NCBI GenBank assembly: GCA_018340805.1
Contig: JACMZG010001863.1
Location: 58,276,477-58,340,476 of the forward strand
Direction of reading: 5' to 3'
Source: Microvelia longipes
Lineage: Eukaryota > Arthropoda > Insecta > Hemiptera > Veliidae
DNA length: 64,000 bases
Shown here piece after piece: positions 34,401 to 47,519 of the stretch (positions are counted from its first letter, which is position 1; each line of letters begins with the position of its first letter). The position numbers were made by a program, and so were the translations under genes. The notes under the pieces were generated by a model that did no database searches, was not told the origin of the DNA, and was given only the letters and a program-made list of their open reading frames with translations.

Positions 34401-37400
34401 ATTGATAAATGCAATAAAAATAAAATAGGGAAGCAAAATAAATACATAGACTAAATAAAAACCAATAAAGTAAACAAAATAAATTAAAATAAATGTATAA
34501 AAAGTATTTGAAGTATTTTATGTAATATATTTTACTTTGTTGTTAGGCACTGATGATGACTGTTAAAGATTGAAGCTGGCTTGTCAAATATATATCATTA
34601 GTGGAGAGACTCTGTTTTATTTCATTACTTGAAACCCACAACTCATTTTCCTTATTAGTGTGTTATATGTTAAGGTACATGATAAGCTAAATCAAGTTAT
34701 AGAAATGATAAGTCCACGTAACCTCTCTCCTGTGTATTAGACAAAAATAAATTTACCTAGACTCATAAGGTTGGCACTCTGTTTTCTATTTAAGGGAGTT
34801 ATTGACCCAAATGACATGGCCTACTTGTTAGGTCATCTATCACCTCTCCCAATTCGCGATTCAAAGAGATTGTTGTAAGGTTGGCAATACATCCGGGAAA
34901 ACGAAGGGTGATCAAATTTTTTTATCATAGGATTAGCATGGGAGCCGTTGAAAATATTCTTTTATTCCTTTATTGTTCGTTAATTGTGATAAATGAGGTA
35001 AAATAATAAATGACCATCGGTGCTAAAAAAATGGCCAATATTCATAGATAAATACTTTGATTATTCAGGATTTAAATATAGAATCAGGCTTCTTATCACT
35101 ACAGACTTGGATTTGTCCGATTTAACCCAGAAATAATAAAACCTAAACGGATGATTTAAACAAACATTTTACAAAAACGTGAATTTATTGAGTTATTTGT
35201 TATTTTAGTGTGTAAATATAATTGATTGATAAATTAAAGCACCATTACGGTGAAATCGCTTTGTTGTCAGTTAATTTAAATACTGTAACAACTAATTAAA
35301 ACCAATTTGTGCAATTAAAAGGTAATTTTGTGGTTTGCGTAACTAAAATTATTCAAAGTAACATTAATTAACAATACTAAATAAAACACTATATGTGATT
35401 TTCACCATCTTATCAACTTAATTTAAATACTCATGACAACCCATTAAAACCTATTTTTCACAAAATAGTGATCTACTGAGTTCATACGGCCTAAAATTAA
35501 TTAATAATTAAAGCAATTAGATAAAAAAATTTAAAGAAATAATCGTCACAAATAAGAAAAAACCAAAACTCCATAAGGCTTTAAAACAACGATCACCCTT
35601 CCGTTATCAATTTCTTATCAGCAACGGTGGCGCTGCTTACGGACTTGAATTGAATATACTTTAATTTCACTAACATCAATAGTGTTATAACTTACTATTT
35701 TAGCAAAATTTTCTTCCAAACCCCAGGTAGTTAAGTTACAAATTTGTTTGTAGAGTGTCGAGATGCTGAATCGTGTTTACAAGCAGGGACTGAATTCACT
35801 TTAAACGGAACTGTTTTGGATCCTCAACCTGCTCTTGCTAGGAAAGACATCATTAGTAAAAAGAACCAACCTAAGCAGCCCTCTGACTCTAGGAATCTTT
35901 ATCTATTAAAAGAGGGAGGTAAGATCATTTTCTTTAACTTAAATCTATTTTGTTTTTCACCAAAGAATGTCATGGATGGAATAACCCTTGCCATGCTTAT
36001 CTTACCTCAATTTTTTCTAACGGAGAGCTAAAAGTTGATTAACTAAGTATTTTTTAGACTTTCTTACGGAAAACTGGACTAATGAGGGAGGGGGGATTTC
36101 CTAATTGTACACACACACAAAAATATATATAATGCAAAAATTGCATTATATATTGCATTTGGATGCTCCAAAGAGTATATGTATTTTAACCTGGAGTAAT
36201 TATCATGGGTTCACCATGAACACTATACTTTCTACTACTATACAGAGCTAAACTGCTCTGTTCCTATTTGACTTATTGGCCTGCAATTCTGGGCAGGTAG
36301 AATAGAATAGAATAGAATACCTTTTATTAATCAATAATGAACATATAGATACACGATACAAAAAGAAGAAATTTAAAATTACATAACATTAAGATTAAAT
36401 CAGCTTTTCGCTGGAGGTTTGGAGTTTGCTTACTTTCACAAAAGTTATTTTTATTTTATTTTTTTATTTTACAATAACGAGATTATTATTTTATCTATTT
36501 ATTTTTTATTATATAAATTTTTAAAGAACATAATAAAATAATTTTGATAATAAAATAAAATAAAATTTGATAATAATAAAATTTATACATCAGCATTATA
36601 CATAATAAAAACTAGTGAAAAATCATGCAAAGAAAAACCATAAGATTAAAAAAAACATGCCAAAGAACTATAAAATAATGAAGCATTTGATATTTAGTGG
36701 CTTTACAATGATGCGAGATATTTATTTATTTATAAATACATAAATTAAAAAATTGTACTTGAACATACTCTAATATAATATTTTATTTTAAACATAAATT
36801 TAAATTGAATTTGTAATTGATATAATTTTTTTTTTTTTTTTTCATATTTTATATACATATATTTATTTATTTTACTTATGTTGTTATATAATACTTATTT
36901 TTGGATATGCCTTATTTCTTAATTTTATATCTAATAAAGTAATTTTTATTTTTTATTTTATTTTTATTCTAAGGTAGGATTTTTCACTATATTTTGACAC
37001 AGCCTTTTTTCCACTCTATTCTGTCTAAAGTCGTTCTTTTCCATTTTACGCCGTTACAGCATTGCTCATTTCATTGTCCCATTTTAAGGATGACGACCTT
37101 TATCTGGGCAGGTGCTTAATTGAAAAAATAAGAAGAATCATTGGTTTTTAGATTTTGCTCATCATTCTCACAAAACCATTTTTGTTCTTCATTGAAAAAA
37201 TCTATTCCTAAGGGATTTATTCTTTAGGTATAAATAGTGAGTATGCCAAATTTGATGGAGTTCTAATAAAAATTATGACCATAGTACAAAGAGTAAAACA
37301 GAATTGGATTGGGTTAACACAATCCTGTAAAAACTAGTTGAGATAATGATCTTGATTGTCCATTGTCAAATATAGAGATATATATTTTGTATATTAGTTG

Positions 37401-40318
37401 ATGACATATTTGAAATGAATATTTTATTTCGAATGCCAGTTAATTTATTACTTTTCTACTTGTTAGTTTTCTGATTATATTGGTGCTGGATGAATATAAT
37501 GCAATTCTGCACGCAGCACTCTGGAACCTCTACTAACTAGTCCTCACAGTTAATATTGTATGTTTTAGTTGTAATGGCCGGTAGCAAGGCAGCTGAAGGG
37601 GTCTCGGCTGCCGATATGGCTAAGAGACTCGATATAGAGAGATGGAAGAGACAGATAATCAAAGATTTGGGCAAATTTGTTTCAAGATACCGTCTGGTTA
37701 TTCATAACATTCCGCTGTATTATGATGATAAGAAAACTGCTCAGCTAATCAAGAAATACTGCCCTAGTACTGCCAGGTTTAAAGAAGTATGATTTCTTTC
37801 TTGTCTATTAATACTTTAGTTTGTAAATCAAATGAGATTTTTTTAAACAAGTTCTTTATTTGCAAAAAGTATACAATATTTATTTTGTGAAAACCGGAGC
37901 CATATTTTAAATGAGGTTCTTTATCCACCATAAATAGTATTCAAATAAATCAATAGTTTATTTATTCTATTGAATAAATAAACATTTGAATTATAAATTA
38001 ATTTAATGAATATTTAATTTCTTAAATTCTTCTATTAAATATTTTTTAACACCTCATTCTTTTAATATGATATTATATTATTTGTTTATTCAATTTTTTA
38101 AAGTGCTTATTAACTTTTTATATTTGAATCGAGGGGTTCCACAGGGTAGTAATCTGGACCTGCTTTTATTTTTGCCTTCTTAAATGGTTTACTAGCATAG
38201 TTAATATCTCATTTTTAAGAAATATATCTACAAGGAAACAAAATTTTTCTTGATTGTATTTTTACGCTAACGATGATACAATAATTTTGTGCTAATTCAA
38301 CTGAGGAGTTAGAGATTTACATAAATTTAATTTGTAATGCCTTCAATCACACTGGTGTGAATCCAACAGGCTAGTATTTAATTAATAAACATAATAAAAC
38401 ATTAATAATAAACATAAATAACATATACATTAATAATAATAATAAATAATTAAATAATAATAAAACATCAATATATGAATCTATTCTGTTTAGCGAACAC
38501 AAAATTAAAAGATGATTACCTTGCTGTATAATTAAACATAAGTAACATAAACATTAATAATAATAATAAATAATAAAACATTAATAAACATAAACATCAA
38601 TATGTGTATCTATTTTGTTAAGCAAACACAAAATTATAAGATGATTACCTTGCTATATAATTAGCCATTCCTTATTGACTGCTCCTTTTACTAAACTACT
38701 TGACTTAACATGTAGAGTAATTAGTTAACAAATTAAATAGCTCTTTATTTCCTCCATTATTTTAACTCTCAGGACACTTAGTTAATGTTTTATTGTGGCT
38801 GGGCTTACCCTACTTAGTTAGCCATATTGTATGCTGGGAAACCTACCTGTCCTAATTCTACATAAAAGAGTTTTTATACTTCAAAATAGGATACTTGGGT
38901 TGATTTTTGGAATATCAGTCACTAGATTATTTATATCTATACTTGTTAAGTTTTATGGCAAGTACCTGATAATTTTGTAAAGGCTGGGACAGTTCTGATA
39001 GAAGTAAAGATAAATTGTATCCCCATGTAAAAGTAACAATTTACAACTAACTAACCAATATCTGGCTATTTACCTAGACCACTGGTTACAATATTTTCTC
39101 ATATTTCAAACTTGACATGTTTCAAAGAAATATTTATGATAATGTAAGCATTAAAAAAAGCTTAAGTTTAATTGTGGAATTTTATTGCAAGAATGATGAA
39201 AAATTGAGGGAAATATACTTTGAACATTTCGGGAGGTATAATGAGTTTATGTAAATAAAAAAAACATGAATTTGTTTACTAGGTTAGAGTTATGAGAGAT
39301 TTGAAGAAGTTAGAGAGTAACGGGATGGGTAAGTCGAAAGGCTTTGCTTTCGTCTCCTTTGATAAGCATGAAGATGCACTGGCCACTCTCAGAGCTCTCA
39401 ACAACAACCCAACTGTCTTTAAACCTCAGAAAGTAAGTGTCAAACAGTTTCTTACCTATAAGTCTTTATGCTGACAGTGCAGGTCCATACTTTTTAATTA
39501 TTACCCTTTCTTTAATTTTATTACAATGATTTTGGTTATCAGTGAGAATATTGAGAAGATGAATGTTTGGGGAAAAATTCCTTCCCTACTGATTTTTTTG
39601 GGCTCTTAGCAGACTAAAAGGTAAATTAATTCAATAGTAAAACATTTACCCCTTAATCTCTAAAAGTCATTGAAATAGCTTAGTTTGCACAAAGCAGCTC
39701 ACAAAACAAATTCAATAAATAAATGGGTAGGTGTTATGGGGCAACATATGATACTGAAACAACAACAATTTGCTTGCAGAATGGATCTGAGGGACTGACT
39801 CAATCATATTTTTTACAGACACAATTATTTATCACTAATCTTAATTAAATGTCGCTAATTGTTATTGATTTATTTTATTATTTTTCTAGAGGCCTATTGT
39901 TTCGTTCTCAGTTGAAAGTCGAAAAGCTTTAAAAATCAAAGAAGGAAGACTTGAGAAAAGCAGACAAGTCAAAGCCGGCCTTGACAGTCAACCTTCTGTT
40001 AAAATAGAAAAAGATACAATTAAATTAGGAAGAAATAAATTCAAAGACAAGAAACATACCAAATCAAAAGACATCGACAATGAAGTGAAAAATAAAAAAG
40101 ATGAAACGAAGAAGGAAGAAATGGAAGTAGATGAAGAGGAGAGTGAGAAACCTAAATATGCTGGTTCATTTGCTACTCCTGGTAGTAGAAAGTTTATGAA
40201 TAATTTGAGTGTGAAGAAACAAGCTTTACTTCATAGGAAGGAATTAAAGAGAGAAAAAACTAAAAATAAATTAAGCAGGAAAAAAATGCCCCGAAAAATT
40301 AGGAAACAAATGAAAATG
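28475..40318 (+). CDS. RBM28: RBM28/Nop4-like nucleolar RNA-binding protein (3' end not seen)
   Basis: Nine exons: 28475-28594, 29808-29976, 32136-32268, 33264-33673, 33808-33959, 35756-35918, 37569-37786, 39283-39432 and 39890-40318, with 648 codons so far and consistent phases. The first RRM covers about residues 33-115 (IIVRNLPFS, KLVGCGFIQF). An acidic Ser/Asp/Glu linker follows, then an RRM starting KTVFIKNVPF with GTAFVKF, then EGVSAADMAKRLDIERWK, then an RRM with YRLVIHNIPL, VRVMRDLKK and KGFAFVSFDKHEDA. RPIVSFSVESRK and a Lys-rich tail complete it. RBM28/Nop4 acts in the nucleolus in 60S ribosome biogenesis. The N-terminal RRM of vertebrate RBM28 is absent. Exon 4 contains frame-breaking indels in its repeats (see findings). 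The acceptor of exon 6 at 35756 was chosen to keep phase 0. The final exon may fall in or after the N gap. Confidence 0.93.
30134..30408. mobile_element. foldback element B1 in RBM28 intron 2
   Basis: Arms of about 90 bp: ATCAGAGTAATGAAATAAGT at 30134 is inverted at the right end near 30408. Both arms carry AACCGGCTTTCAA next to a CATCATCAGT block. A partial extra copy of the right half lies at 30485-30610. Confidence 0.85.
30878..31121. mobile_element. foldback element B2 in RBM28 intron 2
   Basis: Arms of about 85 bp: AAACAGTAGAATTAAAAACA is mirrored by TGTTTTTAATTCTACTGTTT. Both arms include ACCGG and TCATCATCAG-type blocks, the same organisation as B1 with unrelated flanking sequence. 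Confidence 0.85.
31485..31770. repeat. about 49-bp tandem repeat, 6 copies
   Basis: The unit contains CCAGTTAATGAAATCAGTAG, then TTAAGTGGTCCATACTTAGA and GAGTATGCA. One copy is truncated. Confidence 0.92.
32545..32690 (-). mobile_element. tRNA-derived SINE remnant
   Basis: The minus strand shows a B-box-like GGGTTCAAATCC at about 32603-32614, next to GCTGAACAGCAATGCC. It shares CACACCATGTGC and the B-box arrangement with 62745-62880. The A-box half is poorly preserved. Confidence 0.55.
33354..33480 (+). repeat. 21-bp coding repeat in RBM28 exon 4
   Basis: Repeats of TCAGATTCTGACGAGGAGCA plus G encode SDSDEEQ. One unit is 20 bp long, and the preceding unit also lacks a base. The repeat makes up part of the acidic linker between RRMs. 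Confidence 0.9.
34257..34626. mobile_element. foldback element B3 in RBM28 intron 5
   Basis: The left arm GAAATGAAATAAAACAGAGT at 34257 is inverted at the right end to 34626. The arms also contain GCCAGCTTTCAATCT opposite AGATTGAAGCTGGC. The middle is A-rich. It has the same architecture as B1. Confidence 0.85.
34852..35655. mobile_element. TIR element C, copy 1 (about 800 bp)
   Basis: It begins ATTCGCGATTCAAAGAGA and matches 58041-58803 nearly throughout, including GTAAGGTTGGCAATAC, the ATCATAGGATTAGCATGGGA block and AGCAACGGTGGCGCTGC. Its right end is mutated. It lies in RBM28 intron 5. Confidence 0.85.
36299..36680 (-). mobile_element. possible LINE 3' end with (TATTC)n tail
   Basis: Four to five TAGAA units at 36299-36321 read as TATTC repeats on the minus strand, preceded on that strand by AATAAAAGG and AT-rich DNA. 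Such pentamer tails end many Jockey-type LINEs. No coding remnant was recognised. Confidence 0.4.
38128..38920 (+). pseudogene. degenerate non-LTR reverse transcriptase in RBM28 intron 7
   Basis: Pieces in several frames follow RT order: RGVPQGSNLDLLLF near 38130, FYANDDTIILC (in place of YADD) near 38258-38290, and LQNRILGLIFGIS near 38880-38918. Stops and frameshifts interrupt it. Inside, an AT-rich segment of about 105 bp is tandemly duplicated (about 38450-38660). Confidence 0.75.
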
Positions 40319-42059
40319 GTAAGTTTGCTTTATTTTATTATTTATTTATTTAAATTCGATGCTATCCTAAATAGAGTTGCTTCCTTGCTTCTGCTGGATC
40401 TTGCAACTTTTTACTAACTTTTACCACTGTAGTTGTGCTATTTGAAATTTTTTTATTTGTGGCCTCCATTAGCCCCATTATGACTCCAGCAAAAAGTTTC
40501 AACAAATCATAAAATGCAGAAAAATTGTTTGCGATCAGATTGAGATTTGGCATGCTTGTAGCCGTGTATACGACTAGCTACCAAGTTTCATCTTATTATG
40601 AGATGACGTTACACGTATTTCATAAACAATAGGGTTCAGGACATTAACCAGGTTGATTTTTGTCAAAGTTTTTTTATTTATTTAACTCTTACAAATATAT
40701 AACAAAATTTGATTAACATCTGTCAATTCTTATCGAGTAATAAAAAGTGTTAAGTAATATAGCAGTAAAGTATAGTGAGAAGAAACTGATGATGGTCACA
40801 AGGCTGAAACCCGACCTGTGCTTGATGTGGTATTATTTTGATAATGGAGGGACATGTTTATTCTTTGAAGTATTAAAATGAGTTAAACTTTAAAAAGGTT
40901 AAGTTTAGAGATAATATAGCATGTGGGGGGGGGGAGTAATAGTTTTACTGAGAGGTTGGATGGTTGGTTAAAACTTAGGAATTTAATTAGTAAGATAATT
41001 TAATCATGGTTTTAAATTCTATCTAAGGAAATCTTATATTTTTACTTTTAAACAAGTACAGATTGTTCCGTGTGTAAAGTTTTATATTATACTCTTTAAT
41101 TTTATATTTTAATCTGGAAATTTTATCTAGAAAGTTGAATGTTTTTGGATTATCTTTACAAAATTTAATATTGACCTGGAGTGGCCTTGAGTAAACATAT
41201 CTATACTCTTTATTCTTAAAACACTGACTGTTTTGCCAAACCAACTATCACATGAGTGGCATTTCTGAAGCAGTGTTTTCTGAGTTTTCACTCAACAATT
41301 TGTGAACAATTGGAAGTCAATTCAGAAAAGAAACACCAAGCTTTTCTTTTGCTTTTTTCATATTAAAATAAGAATGTTGACAGTTGTATCAAGGTTTTTA
41401 TCTTTGGTATGTCTATAACAAACAAAGGCGAACCTTTTGATAGCGTCCAATCTAAAGGCGAACCTTTTGATAGCGTCCAATCAAAAGCGAACTTGATACG
41501 CATCCAATAAAAAGGCGAACCTTTTGAAGCAGCTATCCAAAAAAATTGTTTGTACATTTGTCAAACACATTGATAAAACTGCTTATACATTTTGGACTCT
41601 TACAAAGTTTATTTTATTTTAATGTTGTATATCCAATAAATGGGATAAATAAAAAAATGAATTAATGTGGCGACGTTTCGGCCAACTGGCCATAATCATG
41701 CCTAAAAACGAAATATATTAAATTTACCTTTAATACCGTAAATATAAAAATAAATATAATTATTAAAATTATAAAATTAAAATATATTAATATACTTAAC
41801 TACCTTAATATATTTCTATCCTAAAATAATTATAAAAAATTGTACCAAAACTAAGACCACGAAACACCACCTACTAGAAAGTCAGGATTCTAAATACTAA
41901 CAAAAATTTTTGTATGGAGCTAATTAAAGGATTATCCGAGATATTCAAAAATTAGTGCATACTTTTGTGTCCTGGAAATTCATTTGGTTCAAACTCTATC
42001 CATAAAACTCTAACCTCTACACATTTAAAGATAGAAACCTCGATGATAAAAAGGAACAT
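40319..42059. other. sequence after RBM28 exon 9, up to the gap
   Basis: It should be intron 9 of RBM28. It holds hammerhead-like motifs near 40787-40812 and 41665-41700 (minus), and a 30-bp tandem repeat at 41424-41541. I looked for a last RBM28 exon with a basic end and a Lys-Trp-Phe-acidic finish and did not find one. Confidence 0.5.
41424..41541. repeat. 30-bp tandem repeat, 4 copies
   Basis: The unit contains AAAGGCGAACCTTTTGATAG, then CGTCCAATC. The last two copies have deletions. Confidence 0.88.
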
Positions 42060-43059
42060 NNNNNNNNNNNNNNNNNNNNNNNNNNNNNNNNNNNNNNNNN
42101 NNNNNNNNNNNNNNNNNNNNNNNNNNNNNNNNNNNNNNNNNNNNNNNNNNNNNNNNNNNNNNNNNNNNNNNNNNNNNNNNNNNNNNNNNNNNNNNNNNNN
42201 NNNNNNNNNNNNNNNNNNNNNNNNNNNNNNNNNNNNNNNNNNNNNNNNNNNNNNNNNNNNNNNNNNNNNNNNNNNNNNNNNNNNNNNNNNNNNNNNNNNN
42301 NNNNNNNNNNNNNNNNNNNNNNNNNNNNNNNNNNNNNNNNNNNNNNNNNNNNNNNNNNNNNNNNNNNNNNNNNNNNNNNNNNNNNNNNNNNNNNNNNNNN
42401 NNNNNNNNNNNNNNNNNNNNNNNNNNNNNNNNNNNNNNNNNNNNNNNNNNNNNNNNNNNNNNNNNNNNNNNNNNNNNNNNNNNNNNNNNNNNNNNNNNNN
42501 NNNNNNNNNNNNNNNNNNNNNNNNNNNNNNNNNNNNNNNNNNNNNNNNNNNNNNNNNNNNNNNNNNNNNNNNNNNNNNNNNNNNNNNNNNNNNNNNNNNN
42601 NNNNNNNNNNNNNNNNNNNNNNNNNNNNNNNNNNNNNNNNNNNNNNNNNNNNNNNNNNNNNNNNNNNNNNNNNNNNNNNNNNNNNNNNNNNNNNNNNNNN
42701 NNNNNNNNNNNNNNNNNNNNNNNNNNNNNNNNNNNNNNNNNNNNNNNNNNNNNNNNNNNNNNNNNNNNNNNNNNNNNNNNNNNNNNNNNNNNNNNNNNNN
42801 NNNNNNNNNNNNNNNNNNNNNNNNNNNNNNNNNNNNNNNNNNNNNNNNNNNNNNNNNNNNNNNNNNNNNNNNNNNNNNNNNNNNNNNNNNNNNNNNNNNN
42901 NNNNNNNNNNNNNNNNNNNNNNNNNNNNNNNNNNNNNNNNNNNNNNNNNNNNNNNNNNNNNNNNNNNNNNNNNNNNNNNNNNNNNNNNNNNNNNNNNNNN
43001 NNNNNNNNNNNNNNNNNNNNNNNNNNNNNNNNNNNNNNNNNNNNNNNNNNNNNNNNNNN
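42060..43059. other. assembly gap, exactly 1000 N
   Basis: An unbroken run of N of a round length is a placeholder, so the true distance between the flanks is unknown. The long frames reported across it are meaningless. Confidence 0.99.
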
Positions 43060-43770
43060 ACTATAAGTATGGCGTCCGCGTAAACTATATGGCGTGCATA
43101 AAAACAAGCAATATGCGAGTAAGAAACTGTAAGTGTATAAAAATTGTAAATACGTCCTAAGAAGAAACAATATAAAATACAAAAAAATAAAACACTCAAA
43201 AATATAACAAAATAACAAAAAAATAAGAAATTTAAAAGATAAGGATAAAAATAATAATCAAAAAAAATATATAAGAGGCGATATTTTTTTACTTAAAAAG
43301 AGGAGAGTTGGATGGCACTGTCATAAGTATACAGTTGTGCGTTCAAAAGGAGCCCGGGGCAACTCTGTATGACATCCTTCCCTACAATGTAGTCTACAAC
43401 CTTGCGTGGGATTTGGGGCAAGAGATGAATCGTTTTGACTTTTATAACTAAACAGAGAGACCACATATAGATAATACGGCATAATGTGTGTCCTCGCATT
43501 AATATTAGGGTCCCTACTTTGACAAATGCTCAACATGCCTGCTAGATTGCAACCTGATTTCACTTCTACACGTGTTGGCTTTAATTATATCATAGTAATA
43601 TAGCATAGTCCTGAAAATTAATATATTAAACAAGGTTAGCGTCCGTTATTAACACTACATATGCAAAAGGAGTTTTTACTGTTCACTAACTGAGTTATTT
43701 ATAAATCCTATATGCTGCGAAGGCCAAACAAAGGGGGGGGGGGTATAAAAACTAATAAAAAGAGATGGTT

Positions 43771-43935
43771 TGAGGAGGAGGAGGAGGAAGGAGGTGGTGG
43801 TGGTGGAGGAGGAGGAGGAGGAGTGAGGAGTGTGTGTGTGTATGCGTGGACGCGCGATGGCGGTGGAAGCAAGGAGTGCGGTGGGGTGTGTGTTGAGGAG
43901 GAGGTGGAGAGGAGGAGGAGGTGGAGGAGGAGGTG
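43771..43935 (+). repeat. purine-rich (GAG/GGT)n tract
   Basis: A strand-asymmetric run of GAGGAGGAG and GGTGGTGG with a TGTGTGTG insert. It is open in several frames (poly-Glu, poly-Gly) by composition only. Confidence 0.9.
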
Positions 43936-46069
43936 GGTGCCAGAATGCATAGGCCTTTTCTCCCCTACTGTTAATAAATTCATAATAAAATTATTTTCCG
44001 GGTCGCACAGCAAGACCTAAAAATTAAGTTTTGACCCAAATTTCATCTCTGTAACATGAAAACACTGGAAGGTCATTCTTAAAAACACCTGAAACGAATA
44101 ATTCATGTGGAATCCCCAACACAATGAAGTTACATGAAGTACATAGAAAAAGTTCTATGTACGAAGGATATAAATGAGTAATAGTAAAAATTGAAAAATA
44201 AAAATCAAGATAGAAGAGCCTCTTAAAGGTAGGAGTTGAAAAGCTTTTATTATCTATGCTAATTAATTTTTTAGAGCTTTTTGTGGACTGTTTCAAATTT
44301 AATTTAATTGATATGCTAATTAATTATTAACTAGGTTGAAAAGTTACTTTTTGACGAGTGCTGATAACTAAATGCATTTTATGTTTAGGGGTTTCCTTTC
44401 TTTTCTAAAACGTTCACTCTATTTTAGGGGAAAATGTCAGAAAATTCTTCAAAATCTCAAGAGTAGAGAGACAGAAAATTTTCTTTACGCACCTTTGGTA
44501 TAAATAAGGAAAAGTTAAAATAAAAGTGACAACAAGTACAACCAAGTCACTGTGAAAGCTCTGCCTCTAAGCAAACAAGTTTGCTTGTTTATAGTTGTGT
44601 TTAAATTTGTTGATAGTAGTGTTTAATGACTTTATGATAGTTATTGACTTAGTAATGAAGAAGAGCGAGTTTTACTCCCTGGGTTCTCAAGTAATTTATT
44701 ATTTTAATCCCGAGGCTTGCTGAAGAAACCATTCAGTTTACCGACGAGGCCAAGCCGAGAGAGTTATTCACAGCTCAGAAGCAACATCTTTTTTTCCAGT
44801 GGAAATTTTAAGATTTTACCTACTGAAGGAAGTAAATAGTATAAAAACATCAAGTTTTTTTTAAATCCTGGAATTCTTTGTTAAAGCAGTCTTTTGATTT
44901 TTTAGGAAGTAAATAATTTCTTTCATATGGTTCAGTTTCATAGCCTCTTCAGTTGAATTTAAAAGCTCCTCAATCGGTGATATCTGTAGTTGATATCAAA
45001 TTTTTTTAGGAAATACATCATGCGATCAAGCAAATTAATAAATTATCTAAAATTGTGGCGGCTTTGTTCATTTTTCGAAATTTGTTTACTAGGTTATTTT
45101 CTTCGCTCATCAAGATAATATTATATCATTCAGTGATATAATATTAGAGTAATTCAGTTTAAATAATTATTTTAACTTTCACCATATGAACCTGCCTTTT
45201 AGAAATTTCCGCCTATTTTAATTTTTTTATCTTTCAAAATTGGTCAATTTTTACAGCTGTTATCACGACACGTGTAAACAAACACACAAACACATACGCT
45301 ACTTATAACAGAGTAAAATTCAATAATTTAAAATACTTATATATTTAAATTGACTTTCCTTGCATAACTGTATTATTTTATATAATTGACTTTATACATA
45401 AATTTAATAAATAAAGAACGATATTTGTTTTATATGTTTATTATATGTGGATAAAATGTATATTTTGTTATGATAACAAAATAGTTGTGATGCTGAATAG
45501 TTTTCCTTTGAGAAAATAAAAACATACAAACAATGCAGGAGCTCAATTACGCTTTTCTTCTTGTAATTATTCATCTGTTAAATATTTTGATTACATTATT
45601 CAGTTTGAATTAAATACAGGACAATTTTTAATTGAAAGGTTGACCGCCAGGATGAGTTAACAGACTGCTAACCTACCTGTCTACCTGTAGTATCTTGTTG
45701 CTTTATTAGAGCATTATTCATATAATTTAAAAATCATTCTTAGTTTGTATTAACAGATCTCCTATATGTGGTTCGTCTGTCATTTTATTTGGCTGGAATT
45801 AATCTGTAACTACCACCTATGTTGTTGATATAAATGTCACAGGGGGGTTGCATGTGAAACTTTGCGTGTGCATCTAACTGACACAAATTTAATTTACCTA
45901 TTTGAAAACATTTAGGGTATTGGCAACGATAAAAAGTTATAATTTGAGCCCTTGCATTTTTAAAAGAAGAAATTTACTAAAAGTCACTAAGGGTAGACTT
46001 AGTAACACGATACTGATACCTAGGTTGATTTTTGTACCATATATATTTACTTATATCTTACTACTACAT

Positions 46070-46077
<8 letters not shown>

Positions 46078-46121
<44 letters not shown>

Positions 46122-46154
46122 ATATATATCTGGTAATATATTATTATATATATA
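46078..46154. repeat. (AT)n microsatellite
   Basis: An AT dinucleotide tract preceded by CACACACA and interrupted by TCTATATATATCTGG. Confidence 0.92.
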
Positions 46155-47519
46155 TGGAATTTTTATGGTAGGGCATTAGAGGAAGTAAGAGATGAGCAAA
46201 ACAGTCAGCCAAAGACGGAAAAAACTTCTCTTATGCCCTTTAAGAAACTCAAACTTCATCATACATTCAAGTAGTCAAAATTTTAAGCCATTCTTCCTAG
46301 AATTGCAAAAAACGATAATTTTTGTCGTGTAAAGTGAAAATATTGCGTTATTTTAACAAAATATTTTTTTTTCGAAAGTAATTTAATAATACGATTTTTA
46401 GACTCAAGAAGGTAAAATAAACATATTTTATTCTTACACATTTTTCTCTAAAACCACTCTTTTCTCTTGCTTTAGAGATTTTTAATTATTTTATGTACCA
46501 TGTAATTAACATTGTAGAGATATGCAAAAATGCCAAAAAATATCTCCTTTTCTGGTGGACACTTTATATGAAACACCCTGTATAAACGAGAACAAACAAA
46601 TCAACTGCAAGTCATCTTATGCTGTTTTTTATATAATTTAATTTTAAAGATAACAAAGCTATACAAAGATAAGAAAGTTATACTAGCAAGTTAAATTAAC
46701 TTGAGAAATTAAAAATCGAATAAAACTATGTGACAAAATGGCATATCTATCCTAATGTGCTACTATATAGTACATATGTGTTTATGTGTCTGTATGTGTC
46801 TGTTATTACCGTAGCTTTCAGTGTATTAATGGTAGAGAGTTGACACTTTATACAAAAATTAGTCTATAGATGCCGCTGTGTTATCCAGAAAATATTTTTT
46901 TTTGTTTTGCCATTAACCCGCAATAATGACTCAGCATAAATTTCATGTTAAACAACATATGGCCTAAGTTTCACCCCATTAGTTTAAGTTTGATCGAATG
47001 ATTTGAAAAAAAAAATCAAGAAATAATCAAATTGAGTTGAAATTTAGTACAAGTGTATTCCTTTACCCAATAAATAAAAACATTAAGTTTCGTTTAAATA
47101 CGATCGAGCGTGGTCATTGCCTGGATAGGAGGCCGCTGTGAATATAATGAATGTATTTAATATCAGAGGATGTTTTTCAGTATAAATTTGGAAATTATTA
47201 TATTCTGAGGACGAGCGAAGCGAATCCGAAGCAAGGAGGATGAGTATATAGCAAATCAAATGTGACAAAGAAAATTCCCGAGTTACCCCGAAACTGATTG
47301 TTTTAATAATTTAATTATTAAAGTCAAATATGCAAGTTAAATTATGATTTGATTTTTATATCAAAAATTAGCCTTTGAAATATTTTTCCCGCATTTGAAT
47401 GAATATAGGAAATGTAGTTGTGTTAGAATGAACGGAAAAACACCAAATTTCATAAAACACAATTAATCATTTGCCACACTTGGTAATGAAACTTATGAAA
47501 AAAACCTGTCAAAAGTGTG

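Noticed and set aside
41952..43218. Open frames of about 370-415 codons across 42 kb
   Set aside because: They consist almost entirely of the 1000-N gap.
43712..44020. Frame with TNKKRWFEEEEEE, recalling the Lys-Trp-Phe-acidic end of RBM28
   Set aside because: It lies in a GAG/GGT simple repeat, has no acceptor or conserved upstream residues, and does not stop where expected.
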